Shown here: positions 1-9,000 of the stretch, piece by piece
Layout of the letters: every line of letters begins with the position of its first letter
Position numbering within the stretch: the stretch's first letter is position 1
Assembly: GCA_002841295.1 (NCBI GenBank)
Contig: PHEU01000006.1
Location: 1-64,000 of the forward strand
Reading direction: 5' to 3'
DNA length: 64,000 nt
Source of the DNA: Actinobacteria bacterium HGW-Actinobacteria-6
GTDB lineage: Bacteria; Actinomycetota; Coriobacteriia; Anaerosomatales; Anaerosomataceae
The notes under the pieces: generated by a model
Databases searched by the model: none
Seen by the model: the letters and a program-made list of their open reading frames with translations, nothing else
What the model was told of the DNA's origin: nothing
Position numbers and translations under genes: made by a program

Positions 1-612
1 GTGCTTGCGAGCGACTACGAGTTCGACGCGGCAGAAGTCCGCCGTCAGGCGAGCGTCATCGCTCGGCAGGCGGACCACATGGACGCGCTCCTTGATGACC
101 TCAACCTGTCGTTCCGGTTACGAGCCGATGCATTGCCACTCACGAGAGAGAGCGTCGATCTCATTGAACTCGTCCGCGAGTTGGCGGTGGAACTCGCCAA
201 TGATCCGCGCTCCGAAGGCCGTGAGGTTGTCTTCGTCGAGCCTGCCGGCGGGGGCGTGCTCACCGCCGAAGTCGATTCCTCGATGCTGCGTCGCTCGGTA
301 ATGAACATCCTGGTGAATGCTGCCATTCACAACCCGGCCGGCACGACGATCACGACCACACTCGGCCGGAGCGGAGCCTCGGCATACCTCGAGATCGCGG
401 ACGACGGTGTGGGCATGACCGCCGAGACGCGCGGGCGGCTCTTTGACCGCTACTATCGTGGGACGTCGACCGGCGCGGACGTGGCGGGCACCGGCCTGGG
501 GATGGCGATCGCGAAGCAGATCATCGACGCACACGGCGGGGCAATCGACGTCTCAAGTGCAAGCGGTCAGGGAACGACGGTGCGCCTGACGCTACCGCTC
601 CTGTCGAGTTAA
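1..612 (+). CDS. Sensor histidine kinase, C-terminal part (5' end outside window)
   Basis: This is the catalytic end of a two-component sensor kinase. The visible 203 residues begin in the dimerisation/linker helix. A GHKL ATPase domain follows: an N-box around residues 97-112 (RRSVMNILVNAAIHNP), a G1 box EIADDGVGM and a G2 box GTGLGMAIAKQI. The reading frame is open from base 1, so the GTG at position 1 is probably internal and the sensor and HisKA parts lie upstream. The gene ends 72 bases before an ABC exporter, which fits the kinase-regulator-ABC arrangement used to sense cell-envelope stress or antimicrobial peptides. The stimulus cannot be told from this fragment. Confidence 0.85.
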   Translation: MLASDYEFDAAEVRRQASVIARQADHMDALLDDLNLSFRLRADALPLTRESVDLIELVRELAVELANDPRSEGREVVFVEPAGGGVLTAEVDSSMLRRSVMNILVNAAIHNPAGTTITTTLGRSGASAYLEIADDGVGMTAETRGRLFDRYYRGTSTGADVAGTGLGMAIAKQIIDAHGGAIDVSSASGQGTTVRLTLPLLSS

Positions 613-684
613 GCGCGAGTTCAACCTCCGTTTCTCCTGACTTCAAGCAGCCGCATCACCCTGGAGTCATGGAGGTGATGCGAC

Positions 685-1596
685 GTGAATGAACTCGTCG
701 TCAGAACAACAGGTCTCACCAAGCGCTACGGAAAGCGCGCGGTCGTGGACCGCCTGGATCTGCATGTGGAACGCGGACAGATCTACGGGTTTCTCGGCCT
801 CAATGGGGCGGGGAAGACAACAACCATCCGGATGCTCATGGGTCTCATCCATCCATCATCGGGGTCGGTGGAGCTGTTTGGCCGACCGGTGCCCGCAGAA
901 CGTATGGCGGTCATGAGGCGCGTGGGCGCGCTCGTTGAGAGTCCCAGCTACTATGCGCATCTCAGTGGCCGAGAGAACCTGCGCGTGATCGCGACGCTGT
1001 TGGATCTGCCCGAGAAGCGCATCGACGAAGTGCTCGCGATTGTGCGCCTGACGGCAGACGCCGGACGTAGGGCTGGAGATTACTCGCTCGGGATGAAACA
1101 GCGCCTGGGCATTGCCGCGGCGCTTCTCGGCTCACCGGAACTTGTTGTGCTTGATGAGCCAACGAATGGTCTTGACCCGGCGGGAATCCACGAGATCCGA
1201 GATCTCATTCGCAGTATGCCCCGGGAGCACGGCATCACGGTGCTCGTGTCGAGCCACCTGTTGGCGGAGATCGATCAGATGGCGACATCCGTCGGGGTGA
1301 TCCACAGCGGGCGACTGCTCTTCCAGGGGCCGATCGATGACCTGCGGGCGCGAAGTCGCGGACACGTGCGCATCGAGGTCGACCGCCCCGACGTCGCGCT
1401 GCCGCTTGCGGGTGGACTGCCCCTGGTCGCCGCCGAGGCAGGCGCTCTCGTACTGGACTCGCTGGTGCCGGGGGATGCCGCGCGGCTTGTCTCAGCGTTG
1501 GTGGGGGGCGGCGTTGCCGTCTACCGGGTGGAAGAACGCAAGCGCACGCTCGAGGAGATCTTCCTGGAGCTTACGGGCGAGGGGGCGGTGGCATGA
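685..1596 (+). CDS. ABC transporter ATP-binding protein (peptide/antibiotic export type)
   Basis: ATPase subunit (303 aa) of an ABC-2 type exporter. Walker A is GLNGAGKTTT near residue 40, the signature is YSLGMKQ, and Walker B LVVLDEP is followed by the D-loop GLDP. The 80-residue C-terminal extension after the ATPase core is typical of BcrA/lantibiotic-immunity ATPases. The GTG start is set by GGAGGTGAT about 6 bases upstream. Two membrane subunits follow with ATGA-type coupling, so the three genes form one transporter operon with the kinase upstream. Likely role is export of, or protection from, a membrane-active peptide; the substrate is not determined. Confidence 0.9.
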   Translation: MNELVVRTTGLTKRYGKRAVVDRLDLHVERGQIYGFLGLNGAGKTTTIRMLMGLIHPSSGSVELFGRPVPAERMAVMRRVGALVESPSYYAHLSGRENLRVIATLLDLPEKRIDEVLAIVRLTADAGRRAGDYSLGMKQRLGIAAALLGSPELVVLDEPTNGLDPAGIHEIRDLIRSMPREHGITVLVSSHLLAEIDQMATSVGVIHSGRLLFQGPIDDLRARSRGHVRIEVDRPDVALPLAGGLPLVAAEAGALVLDSLVPGDAARLVSALVGGGVAVYRVEERKRTLEEIFLELTGEGAVA

Positions 1597-2408
1597 GCAG
1601 CGTCGATGCGACGCGTGTCGCCGCCTCGACCCGCGGGGCTACGGCGAGGGGGCTCCTGGTCGCCGACTGGCGTCGTATGCGAGGCACGTGGTTGTTCCCG
1701 CTCACGGTGCTTGGGCCTGTCGGCGTGACGCTGCTCGGCGTCATTCTGTTCCTGCTGCGAGGCGAGTACATGCTCAAGCCGTTCCTCTCCGGAGAGAAGA
1801 GCGGCTTCATGGTAGTCACCGAGCAGCTGGGGATGATCCACGTGTTCGCGATCGGCCTGGGCGCGGCGCTGCTTGCTTCGATGATCGTGGACCTGGAGCA
1901 TCGTTCGGAAACCTGGAAGGCGATGTTCTCGCTCCCGGTATCACGCGCCGGCACCTACGTCGTGAAGTTCGTCTGGTGCGCCGTGCTCTTGGCGGCTTCC
2001 TCGGCGTTGATGACGCTCGGGTACTCGTCGCTGGTGGTCTGGCAGCGCCTGGGCGCGGTGCCGTGGGCGGATCTGGCGACGCTCGGCGCGCTTGTTTGGA
2101 TTGCGTCGTTGCCGCTGCTCGCGCTTCAGTTGTTCATCTCCACCGCTCTTCACAATCAGGCGCTTCCGCTCACGGTCGGCATCCTGGCGCCGATCTTTGG
2201 CATGAGCATGTCAGACCTTGCGCCGTGGACGCCCTGGACGTTGATGACACAGGCGTTGGCGTATGCGACTGGTGGTCTGGCAGCTGGCGCGCAGACGGAG
2301 TCGCTCACGGGATTTGGCCCCGCGCAGGTCTGCACAGTGGCCGTAGGGACAACGATAGTGCTCGTGCTGTGCGGCACGCTCGCGCTCGCACGCCGTGAGA
2401 TCAGATAG
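1593..2408 (+). CDS. ABC-2 family transporter permease
   Basis: Integral membrane subunit (271 aa) of the exporter. About six hydrophobic segments are visible, the first near residues 36-58. The conserved SETWKAMFSLPVSRA stretch (about residues 99-113) is typical of the lantibiotic-immunity/BcrB-like ABC-2 family. Its ATG overlaps the TGA of the ATPase gene (ATGA), which indicates translational coupling. A second permease with the same VCRPEHxxxxWKQLLALPVSR-like motif starts 9 bases after it stops, so the transporter is probably a heterodimer of two related permeases plus the ATPase. Confidence 0.8.
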   Translation: MSSVDATRVAASTRGATARGLLVADWRRMRGTWLFPLTVLGPVGVTLLGVILFLLRGEYMLKPFLSGEKSGFMVVTEQLGMIHVFAIGLGAALLASMIVDLEHRSETWKAMFSLPVSRAGTYVVKFVWCAVLLAASSALMTLGYSSLVVWQRLGAVPWADLATLGALVWIASLPLLALQLFISTALHNQALPLTVGILAPIFGMSMSDLAPWTPWTLMTQALAYATGGLAAGAQTESLTGFGPAQVCTVAVGTTIVLVLCGTLALARREIR

Positions 2409-2417
2409 GGGATACCG

Positions 2418-3158
2418 ATGCTCAGGATGCTCAGAGTCGAGTTCATGAAGATGCAGTGGCCGCTTGTGGGGCTCGTGGTGCTCCTTGGGCCGCTAATAGC
2501 GGTGGTCCTCGGGCTGAACCCCGGTGCCGGGGCGGGGGCCGAAGCCTGGAAGCTTGCGTACGGCTTTGCGACCGTCCGCTACGCGTGGCTGTTCTACCCG
2601 CTCCTCGCTGGTGTGCTGGCAGCCCTCGTGTGTCGGCCGGAGCATATGGGCGGCGGCTGGAAGCAGTTGCTCGCGTTACCGGTCTCACGTTCGACGGTGT
2701 ACGGCGCCAAGTTCTTCGTGCTTGTCGGACTTCTTGCGGTCGCAAACCTGGTGTTTGGGGCCGTGTTCATCGTCGCCGAGATGGCGGTCGGTCTTTCGGC
2801 AGCCGACATTCCCTGGAGCGAGATGGGACCTTCGCTTCTCGGCGGTTGGATAGCGGTGCTGCCGCTCGCGGCGGTTCAGCTGTGGGTTTCGAGCCGCTGG
2901 AAGAGCTTCGGGGCCGCGCTTGCGCTCAACGTGTGTCTCACATTGCCGGCGATCTTCGCAGCACAGTCGCACGAGATCGGACCGTGGTATCCATGGGCGC
3001 AGCCGGTGCTCGCGATGTCGGGACTTGGGCCGTCCTCGGCCAAGGGTATGGCGCTTGGTCTCTCGATGACGACGCTGTGGGTCGTGATCGGCGGGGGGCT
3101 GGCAGTCGCTCTCATCGGCGGATTGGTCACGTTTGCCAGGGCAGACGTGCGGCAGTAG
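2418..3158 (+). CDS. ABC-2 family transporter permease, second subunit
   Basis: Second membrane subunit (246 aa), related to the preceding permease. It has about six hydrophobic segments and shares the EHMGGGWKQLLALPVSRS-type loop (about residues 75-92) with the partner's EHRSETWKAMFSLPVSRA. The start is ATG at 2418, 9 bases after the upstream stop. FEG-type lantibiotic self-protection exporters use exactly such an ATPase plus two unequal permeases; this parallel is an inference from architecture. The operon appears to end here, because the next gene encodes an unrelated cytochrome. Confidence 0.8.
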   Translation: MLRMLRVEFMKMQWPLVGLVVLLGPLIAVVLGLNPGAGAGAEAWKLAYGFATVRYAWLFYPLLAGVLAALVCRPEHMGGGWKQLLALPVSRSTVYGAKFFVLVGLLAVANLVFGAVFIVAEMAVGLSAADIPWSEMGPSLLGGWIAVLPLAAVQLWVSSRWKSFGAALALNVCLTLPAIFAAQSHEIGPWYPWAQPVLAMSGLGPSSAKGMALGLSMTTLWVVIGGGLAVALIGGLVTFARADVRQ

Positions 3159-3217
3159 CCGGCGAAACCCCGCACGCTGCACGTTAGGCGCGTTCGCACG
3201 CCGGGAATCCTCCTTGC

Positions 3218-3685
3218 ATGCGAACGCGAACGATACTCGTGCTGGGAGTTGCGCTCATTGTCGTGGGGGCAGGAGGCATGTTGCTGCTCGGCCGTTTCGG
3301 CGGGCCGAGCGTTCCGACCAGCGGGTCGGCATCGGTGGGAGAGCAAATCTACTACACCGGCACCGGTGCCGCAGGACCGATTTCTCGCACTGGTGGCATG
3401 ATGTCTGGTCGCGCTTGTGCCGGTTGCCACGGGGAAGACGGCAAGGGTGGCACGTTTCGCATGATGTTCAGTGTGGAGGTCCCGGACATTCGGTACACCT
3501 CGCTCACGTCGCCGCACACCGAGGACGACCCACCAATGCCCGCCTGGACCGATGCCGATATCGCACGAGCTATCCGCGAGGGCGTGGAACCAGATGGCGA
3601 GTCGCTTGATTCATTCATGCCGAGATGGGATATGTCCGACGCGGATATACGTGACGTGATCGCGTATCTAAAGGAGCTGGGCTAG
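3218..3685 (+). CDS. Monoheme c-type cytochrome, membrane-anchored or secreted
   Basis: A 155-aa protein with a charged N-terminus (MRTRT), one hydrophobic segment (residues 5-25) acting as signal or anchor, and a class I cytochrome c domain. The haem attachment site is CAGCH around residue 67. A methionine in FMPRWDMS near residue 135 is the likely distal ligand, followed by the usual C-terminal helix (DADIRDVIAYLKEL). It therefore works outside the membrane as an electron carrier. No purine-rich ribosome site precedes the ATG (the bases read CCTCC), so the start is less certain than the domain. It leads a small group with a SHOCT protein and a copper ATPase. Confidence 0.85.
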   Translation: MRTRTILVLGVALIVVGAGGMLLLGRFGGPSVPTSGSASVGEQIYYTGTGAAGPISRTGGMMSGRACAGCHGEDGKGGTFRMMFSVEVPDIRYTSLTSPHTEDDPPMPAWTDADIARAIREGVEPDGESLDSFMPRWDMSDADIRDVIAYLKELG

Positions 3686-3687
3686 AG

Positions 3688-3981
3688 ATGATGAACCAGG
3701 GATGGGGCTATGGCACCGGCATGGGCGGAATTGGAGTAGGGGAGATTCTGTTCCTGATCTTTGGTGCTCTCGTCGTTGCAGGCATTGTGGTGCTCATCAT
3801 TTGGGCGGTGCGCAGTTCGCGCGACCACGGCAGCAAAACGTCGGCTGCAGGTTCGGGTCAGGCAATAGGTGGCCCTTCAGTCGGTCACGATGAGGCCGTC
3901 GCGATTGCCAAGCGCAGGCTCGCCACCGGCGAGATCACCAAGGAGCAGTACGACGAGATCGTGACCGCGCTCGGCGGATAG
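3688..3981 (+). CDS. Small SHOCT-domain membrane protein
   Basis: A 97-aa protein with a glycine-rich N-terminus, one transmembrane helix (about residues 14-36, [20 protein letters not shown]), a short linker and a C-terminal SHOCT motif ([20 protein letters not shown]). SHOCT domains are short oligomerisation modules at the ends of many membrane proteins and do not indicate a reaction. The gene begins 2 bases after the cytochrome stop and ends 2 bases before the copper ATPase, so it probably belongs to the same transcript. ATG at 3688 or 3691 could both serve as start. Confidence 0.8.
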   Translation: MMNQGWGYGTGMGGIGVGEILFLIFGALVVAGIVVLIIWAVRSSRDHGSKTSAAGSGQAIGGPSVGHDEAVAIAKRRLATGEITKEQYDEIVTALGG

Positions 3982-3983
3982 CT

Positions 3984-5954
3984 GTGGAGGATCATTCGCA
4001 GCACAGCGAGCACGGCGGACGGCACACCGGCCACTCAGTAGCGGATTTCCGACGCCGCTTCTGGATTAGCCTGGTGGTGACGGTTCCTGTCATCCTCATC
4101 TCACCGAACCTGCCGCTCGTGCCGGGCGGGCAGATTGTCTCCTTGCCGGGATCCGGCTGGATACTCCTCGCACTCGCGACGTTCCTCTACATCTTCGGCG
4201 GCAAGCCGTTCCTTCTCGGCATGGTGCGCGAGCTGCGCGCACGCACGCCGGGGATGATGACGCTCGTGGCGGTTGCGATCAGCGTCGCGTACTTCTACAG
4301 CAGCGCGACGGTGCTTGGTGCCCCGGGAATGCCTTTCTTCTGGGAGCTCGCGACGCTCGTGGACGTCATGCTGCTCGGCCACTGGATCGAAATGCGCTCG
4401 GTCGGGGACGCCTCCAAAGCGCTTGAATCGCTCGCGAAGCTGATGCCCGCCGAGGCGCATCTGCGCGATGCTGACGGAACCACCCGGGACGTGGCACTCG
4501 AGTCGCTCGCGGTGGGCGACACGGTGCTCGTACGGCCGGGCGATAAGGTGCCAGCCGATGGCGATGTGCTAGAGGGTGCCTCGTCGGTCGATGAGTCCAT
4601 GCTCACGGGCGAGTCCGTGCCCGTGAGCAAAGCGGTCGGTGACGAGGTCATCGGTGGTGCTGTGAACGGCGAGGGCATGCTCGTGGTCACGGTGCGCCGT
4701 ACGGGTGCCGAGTCGTTCCTCTCACAGGTGGTCGACCTTGTCCGCGAGGCGCAGGCGTCCAAGTCCAAGACGCAGGACCTGGCCGATCGGGCGGCCATGT
4801 GGCTCACGTTCGTCGCCCTCGGCGGCGGGACCATCACGCTTGTTGCGTGGATGGCGCTTGCCCGACCGTTTTCATACGCCATGGAGCGCGCCGTCACGGT
4901 GATGGTCATCGCCTGCCCGCACGCGCTCGGGTTGGCGATTCCGCTCGTTGTCGCGGTCTCGACTGCGCTCGGCGCCCGCAGCGGTCTGCTCGTGCGCGAC
5001 CGGGCTGCGTTCGAGCGAGCACGGTTGATCAACGCTGTCATCTTCGACAAGACCGGCACGCTTACTGAAGGCCGCTTCGGCGTGGCCGAGGTGCTGCCGC
5101 TCGGCGATGCGACGCGTGAAGAACTTCTCGGCCTGGCGGCTTCGGTGGAGCAGTACTCCGAGCACCCCATCGCGCGTGCGATCGCGTCAGAGGCGTCGAT
5201 TAGTGCGAGCGTCACCGACTTTGCAGCGATTCCCGGCAAGGGCGCTCGCGCGAGCGTGGACGGACGCGAGATCGCGGTCGTTAGCCCCGGCTACCTCGCC
5301 GAGGCCGGCATCCCGCAGCCAGACGGAGCGAGCGAGTTCTTCTCGGGCGATCGCACGGTCGTCTTCGTGCTTCGCGACGACGAGCTTCTCGGCGCGATCT
5401 CGCTCTCCGACGTGGTGCGCCCGGAATCAGTCGGCGCAATCCGGCATCTTCGTGAGATGGGCGTTGAGTCGATCATGCTCACTGGCGACAACGAAGCGGT
5501 TGCAGCTCGTGTTGCCGCCCAGCTCGGCATCAAGCGCTACTTCGCGGGCGTGCTTCCCGCCGAGAAGGCCGCTACCGTCGAGCGCGTGCGCGCCGAGGGC
5601 AAAGTGGTGGCGATGGTCGGCGATGGCGTGAACGACGCGCCGGCGCTCGCCTCGGCAGATGTGGGAATCGCGATCGGTGCGGGAACCGACGTGGCGGTTG
5701 CCACCGCTGACGTCGTATTGGTGCGAAGTGACCCGGCGGACGTTGTCGCGATCATCGAGCTGTCGCGTGCCACGTACGGCAAGATGCAGCAGAACCTCGC
5801 CTGGGCGACCGGCTACAACGTGATCGCCATCCCGCTTGCTGCCGGCGTGCTCGCAGGCGTAGGTATCGTGCTGAGCCCGGCCGTGGGCGGCCTACTGATG
5901 TCGGCGTCTACGGTTATCGTGGCTATCAACGCGCGGACGCTGCACGTCAGCTAG
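3984..5954 (+). CDS. copB: P1B-type copper-exporting ATPase with CPH motif (CopB type)
   Basis: A heavy-metal P-type ATPase (656 aa) in the cytoplasmic membrane. The actuator motif TGES is at about residues 208-211, the membrane metal-binding CPH at 311-313, the phosphorylation site DKTGT at 355-359, the SEHP nucleotide-domain motif near 393, and GDGVND follows. CPH rather than CPC marks the P1B-3/CopB class. The N-terminus lacks a CxxC domain and is instead histidine-rich ([15 protein letters not shown]), typical of CopB. The start is GTG, 2 bases after the SHOCT gene. The stop overlaps the convergent kinase gene by 8 bases. Likely role is copper (or silver) efflux; co-location with a cytochrome c may reflect copper-stressed electron transfer, which is inference. 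Confidence 0.9.
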   Translation: MEDHSQHSEHGGRHTGHSVADFRRRFWISLVVTVPVILISPNLPLVPGGQIVSLPGSGWILLALATFLYIFGGKPFLLGMVRELRARTPGMMTLVAVAISVAYFYSSATVLGAPGMPFFWELATLVDVMLLGHWIEMRSVGDASKALESLAKLMPAEAHLRDADGTTRDVALESLAVGDTVLVRPGDKVPADGDVLEGASSVDESMLTGESVPVSKAVGDEVIGGAVNGEGMLVVTVRRTGAESFLSQVVDLVREAQASKSKTQDLADRAAMWLTFVALGGGTITLVAWMALARPFSYAMERAVTVMVIACPHALGLAIPLVVAVSTALGARSGLLVRDRAAFERARLINAVIFDKTGTLTEGRFGVAEVLPLGDATREELLGLAASVEQYSEHPIARAIASEASISASVTDFAAIPGKGARASVDGREIAVVSPGYLAEAGIPQPDGASEFFSGDRTVVFVLRDDELLGAISLSDVVRPESVGAIRHLREMGVESIMLTGDNEAVAARVAAQLGIKRYFAGVLPAEKAATVERVRAEGKVVAMVGDGVNDAPALASADVGIAIGAGTDVAVATADVVLVRSDPADVVAIIELSRATYGKMQQNLAWATGYNVIAIPLAAGVLAGVGIVLSPAVGGLLMSASTVIVAINARTLHVS

Positions 5955-6834
5955 CGCAGGCGCCGCTCCAGCGGCAGAGATGCTCACCCAACACCTCAGG
6001 TAGGACCGCCACAAGGTCGCGTGCGTGCATCGCAGGCGTGGCGCCCATCACGCGACCGGCTTCGCGGTTCGCCTTGCAGGCGCAGATGGCGGCATCGACC
6101 GTCGGGAATCCCGCGGACAGGAATCCGCACGCGAGACCGGTCACCGTGTCGCCCGTGCCCCCAATGGCCTCAAGCTCAGGGACGCATGGCTCATCGACTG
6201 TGTCGATGAGCTCGCCCTCGCACACGATGTGGTCGCGCGCTCCCTTGATGAGTAGCACTCGTGAAGCACCGCCGGTCTCGTAGGCCTTGTGGGCGAGCGC
6301 GACTGGATCAAACCCGGTCGTGCCGAACAGGTACTGCGAAACGTACGCCGGGTGGGAGACACTCGGGTCGGCGAGGAACCCAACCTCGCCCACGTCTGGT
6401 GTCATGAGCTCGAACCGCGAGGCGATCCCGGCCGCTTTGGCGGCATACATGCCGCCCGCGTCGGCGACCAGGAGGGCGTCGGGAGCAGCAGTAGTGAGGT
6501 GTTCGGTTGCGGTGCGCATGAGAGCCATGATCGGCTGCATGTAGTGGAACGCAATCACGCTCGGTCGCACGCGGGCGACCGTACCGGCGAGGTGGCGGTA
6601 GACTTCGCGCGTGCCCTCGCCTCGGCCGATATCGCCAGCCACGAGTGCGTGCGGCGCGGCAGTCCCGAGATGCGCCGCTACCCGGCACGCGGCGCCAAGC
6701 ATCGCCGAGGTGCCCTGCGCGTTCGGCACTCTCGTGCCGCCGATGAGCACCGTGCCATCGGGCTCAACCCGGACCGGACCGTCCAGCACGGGACCGCCCG
6801 CCACTGGGTACGTCGCTACAACGAGCAGGCTCAT
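5947..6834 (-). CDS. Ribokinase-superfamily kinase in the selenium/sulfur operon
   Basis: A 295-aa protein of the ribokinase/YjeF-C-terminal fold. Visible are [13 protein letters not shown] (phosphate-acceptor loop region, near residue 155) and the anion-hole motif [11 protein letters not shown] with the catalytic aspartate near residue 245. The real start is the ATG at 6834, which overlaps the TGA of the upstream DUF3343 gene (ATGA); a much longer upstream frame is only shadow. It is the last gene of the yedE-tusA-DUF3343 operon. Related proteins include NAD(P)HX dehydratases and sugar/pyrimidine kinases. The substrate is unknown, and the operon suggests a link to selenium or sulfur carrier chemistry. 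Confidence 0.7.
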   Translation of the reverse strand: MSLLVVATYPVAGGPVLDGPVRVEPDGTVLIGGTRVPNAQGTSAMLGAACRVAAHLGTAAPHALVAGDIGRGEGTREVYRHLAGTVARVRPSVIAFHYMQPIMALMRTATEHLTTAAPDALLVADAGGMYAAKAAGIASRFELMTPDVGEVGFLADPSVSHPAYVSQYLFGTTGFDPVALAHKAYETGGASRVLLIKGARDHIVCEGELIDTVDEPCVPELEAIGGTGDTVTGLACGFLSAGFPTVDAAICACKANREAGRVMGATPAMHARDLVAVLPEVLGEHLCRWSGACAS

Positions 6835-7382
6835 CGGGCATTCCTCCCGAGCGCCGCGCATGCCTCGGCATATGCGCGATCGAGCATGAGGCCGCAGAGC
6901 GTGTAGCCAAGCTCCTTGGGCCTTGGCGCTTCTTCGAGTGTCAGGCCGACGAGCTCGAGGTTGAGGTAGGGAATATCCGGACAGCCGCCGCCACTCGTGT
7001 TGACGATCATTCCGGTGGCCTTCTCGACGACGATCTTCATGTTGCCCGCCCTCACCATGAGCCACGCGCCAAAGTCGACGCTGGTCACGATGTCGGAGAC
7101 AGCCATCGTGCCTTCTGCGTCGTCGACCCACATGCGCACGGCGACGTCGGCCTCCGAGAGCGTTCGCATCGCGCCCACGTGCTCGACGCGGTGCATGCTC
7201 ACCGAGAGGTCGCATCCTGCGCGCAGGTGCTGCGGCGGAGCGACCAGCGTGATGGCGTAGCCTGCGGTGTTGAGCACGCGCTCGGCCGCAAGCGCCTCGT
7301 TGACGTTGTCGAACAGGAGCAACCCGAGCGCCTCCTCGGCACCCGGGTTGTCCTGCTTCTCTTTGCGGCCAAAGAGCCTCAC
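6831..7382 (-). CDS. DUF3343 putative Se/S-carrier protein with C-terminal extension
   Basis: A 183-aa protein. The N-terminal part (about residues 18-95) matches DUF3343, a small domain proposed to carry selenium or sulfur: LLLFDNVNEALAAERVL and PPQHLRAGCDLSV are the recognisable segments, with a conserved Cys in AGCDLS. An additional 85-residue C-terminal region contains GGGCPDIPYLN and CGLMLDRAYA, so two more cysteines may be functional. The start is GTG, overlapping the tusA-like stop (GTGA). It is encoded between tusA and a kinase and is co-transcribed with the YedE transporter. The carrier role comes from the family name; the extension has no recognised function. Confidence 0.75.
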   Translation of the reverse strand: MRLFGRKEKQDNPGAEEALGLLLFDNVNEALAAERVLNTAGYAITLVAPPQHLRAGCDLSVSMHRVEHVGAMRTLSEADVAVRMWVDDAEGTMAVSDIVTSVDFGAWLMVRAGNMKIVVEKATGMIVNTSGGGCPDIPYLNLELVGLTLEEAPRPKELGYTLCGLMLDRAYAEACAALGRNAR

Positions 7383-7588
7383 GCGCGAGTGCCTGTGATC
7401 CGGTACTCTTCGTCCGACTCCTCGATGCTGACTTCGTAGCCTGAGTCCTTGAGCAGCGCGACCACATTGGCCTTCGCCGTACCGGAGTCAGCGTGCACGC
7501 GAATCTTGGAGGGGTCGCCTTCAAGCGCCTTCTTGGTGTGCATGAGCGGCATAGGGCAAGAGAGCCCTCGAACGTCCAATTCCTTCAT
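7379..7588 (-). CDS. TusA/SirA-like sulfur (selenium) carrier protein
   Basis: A complete 69-aa TusA-family protein: beta strand MKELDVRGLSCPMPL with the family CPxP signature (Cys11) followed by a helix. The cysteine is the persulfide/perselenide-accepting residue in characterised TusA proteins. It starts at ATG 7588, 14 bases after the yedE stop, and overlaps the DUF3343 start. In selenium-related clusters this place is normally taken by TusA or YedF. Only the TusA domain is present, without the extra DsrE-like half of full-length YedF. Confidence 0.85.
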   Translation of the reverse strand: MKELDVRGLSCPMPLMHTKKALEGDPSKIRVHADSGTAKANVVALLKDSGYEVSIEESDEEYRITGTRA

Positions 7589-7602
7589 CGTTCCAACCTT
7601 CC

Positions 7603-8862
7603 TTATGCCGTGCGGGTGCGCTTGAGCAGCGCTACCGCGACGAGGATCGCTGCCATTACGCCGAGCGCCGGCCAAGCCAAGGGCGCCAGGCCTTTCGCCG
7701 AGGACGCGATGCCAGCCCAGTGTGTGAAACCGGCGCCTACGAGCATGCCGGCCACAGCTACGAAGCTGTCGGCATCGCCCTCTGAGCCCATGATGACCTG
7801 GCGGAACGGACAGCCACCAAGCAGCATTGCTGCAAACGTAGCCACGGCCATCGAGGCGAAGTTTCCAAGCGCATCGGTGTGCGCGACCGGCTGGCCCACG
7901 AAGCCAAGGTTGTATTGGCCGAGGAGTATGTTCACGACGGTCGCTCCGATGAGCAGGCCCACAACGCCGAAGAGCAGGTCGTATCGCTTGACGAGGACAG
8001 CGTCGCGGATGCCGCCGATAGAGCAGAAGCGGCTGCGCTGTGCGACGACGCCGACTGCAAGACCAGCCGCAAGCGAGATCCACAGTGATGCGCGCTTTCC
8101 GCCCGGCTGCGGCTTCGCCTTCGTGACCGACTCGGCAGACGCGGCGATCGCCCCGTCGGCGCCTACGATCGAGCCGTCAGCGGCAAGCGTTGCGCCCACA
8201 GGCTTCAGGACCTGCGAGATCTGTCCGTCGGTCTTGAGGAACACGGCCGGGGGCTTGTCTCCCGTGGAGAACGCCCCCTCGGCAGTTTGTGTGGCGAAAT
8301 CAGGCTTCGTGCCGAATGCGCTTACGAGCGCGAAGACTAGCAGCACGATTGCGAGCGTCGGCAGTAGCCAACCCAGCGGCTTGGCGATGTTCTTCGCTCG
8401 GCCAAGGTTGAAGCCGCGCTTGAGGAAGACGATGCCAACGACTACGCCGGCTACGATGCCGAGGATGCCCCAGAGCGCATTCAAGTCACCGCCGCCCAGT
8501 CGCAGCCAGGCGCGGACGGTGCACCCCAAGAAGATGAGTGCCGAGGTCATGAAGATGAACCCGAGCACAAAGCGCAGCAGCGGATTGCTGCCACCGCGCG
8601 GGCGGAATTCGCGGGTGAGAATCGCTGCGCCCAAGGCTCCAAGGATGATGCCGATGATCTCCGGCCGTATGTAGGCGACTGCCCCCTGGCCGGTCGTTCC
8701 CCCGACGAAGAATCCCGTGATGTCTCGCAAGAAACATGCGATGCACAGCCCCATGTTGCCTGGATTACCTTGGCTCACGAGCCATGCTGCTACTGCACCG
8801 ATGAACAGCCCGGCACCCCCAAGAATCCAGGCGGTTGGACCAACCATCCGACGCTTTCCCAT
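7603..8862 (-). CDS. yedE: YedE-family selenium/sulfur-compound membrane transporter
   Basis: Polytopic membrane protein (419 aa, about ten hydrophobic segments) of the YeeE/YedE family. Family landmarks are GCTVRAWLRL in the first half, QRSRFCSIGGIRD, and GGCPFRQVI in the second half; these cysteine-bearing motifs line the pore in related thiosulfate transporters. A polar loop of about 75 residues (about 190-265) separates the halves. ATG at 8862 is preferred over a longer frame because GGGGG lies just upstream. Members of this architecture with TusA/YedF and DUF3343 neighbours are annotated as putative selenium transporters; direct transport of selenium is not shown by sequence. It leads a four-gene operon. 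Confidence 0.85.
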   Translation of the reverse strand: MGKRRMVGPTAWILGGAGLFIGAVAAWLVSQGNPGNMGLCIACFLRDITGFFVGGTTGQGAVAYIRPEIIGIILGALGAAILTREFRPRGGSNPLLRFVLGFIFMTSALIFLGCTVRAWLRLGGGDLNALWGILGIVAGVVVGIVFLKRGFNLGRAKNIAKPLGWLLPTLAIVLLVFALVSAFGTKPDFATQTAEGAFSTGDKPPAVFLKTDGQISQVLKPVGATLAADGSIVGADGAIAASAESVTKAKPQPGGKRASLWISLAAGLAVGVVAQRSRFCSIGGIRDAVLVKRYDLLFGVVGLLIGATVVNILLGQYNLGFVGQPVAHTDALGNFASMAVATFAAMLLGGCPFRQVIMGSEGDADSFVAVAGMLVGAGFTHWAGIASSAKGLAPLAWPALGVMAAILVAVALLKRTRTA

Positions 8863-9000
8863 GAAACCCCCTACAGTCGATAGTACGAATAACCCCCGCT
8901 TATAGTGAGTATCAGAGTAACAGAATGTCAACCGCAATTTGTTGTGAAAGAGAGGGCGTCGCAGGGCAGAGAGCGGATTCTTGAGGACGGGCAGCTCCTG
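8863..9000 (-). promoter_or_regulatory. Upstream region of the yedE operon with candidate promoter
   Basis: AT-richer stretch between pafC and yedE. On the minus strand a perfect TTGACA lies at 8926-8931 and a TATAAG at 8899-8904, but their spacing (21 bases) is too long for a standard sigma-70 promoter, so the exact pair is uncertain. The region contains no open frame. Confidence 0.35.

Noticed and set aside
1337-2398. Long plus-strand frame (353 codons) across the first permease
   Set aside because: Composition is Arg/Ala/Gly shadow, and it overlaps two clear ABC genes in other frames.
5947-7524. A single 525-codon minus-strand gene spanning the kinase and DUF3343
   Set aside because: The N-terminal 230 residues are arginine-rich shadow of the DUF3343 gene in another frame; the kinase begins at ATG 6834 with ATGA coupling.
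7493-8674. 393-codon plus-strand frame opposite yedE
   Set aside because: Shadow of yedE; low-complexity Ser/Pro/Ala composition and no ribosome site.
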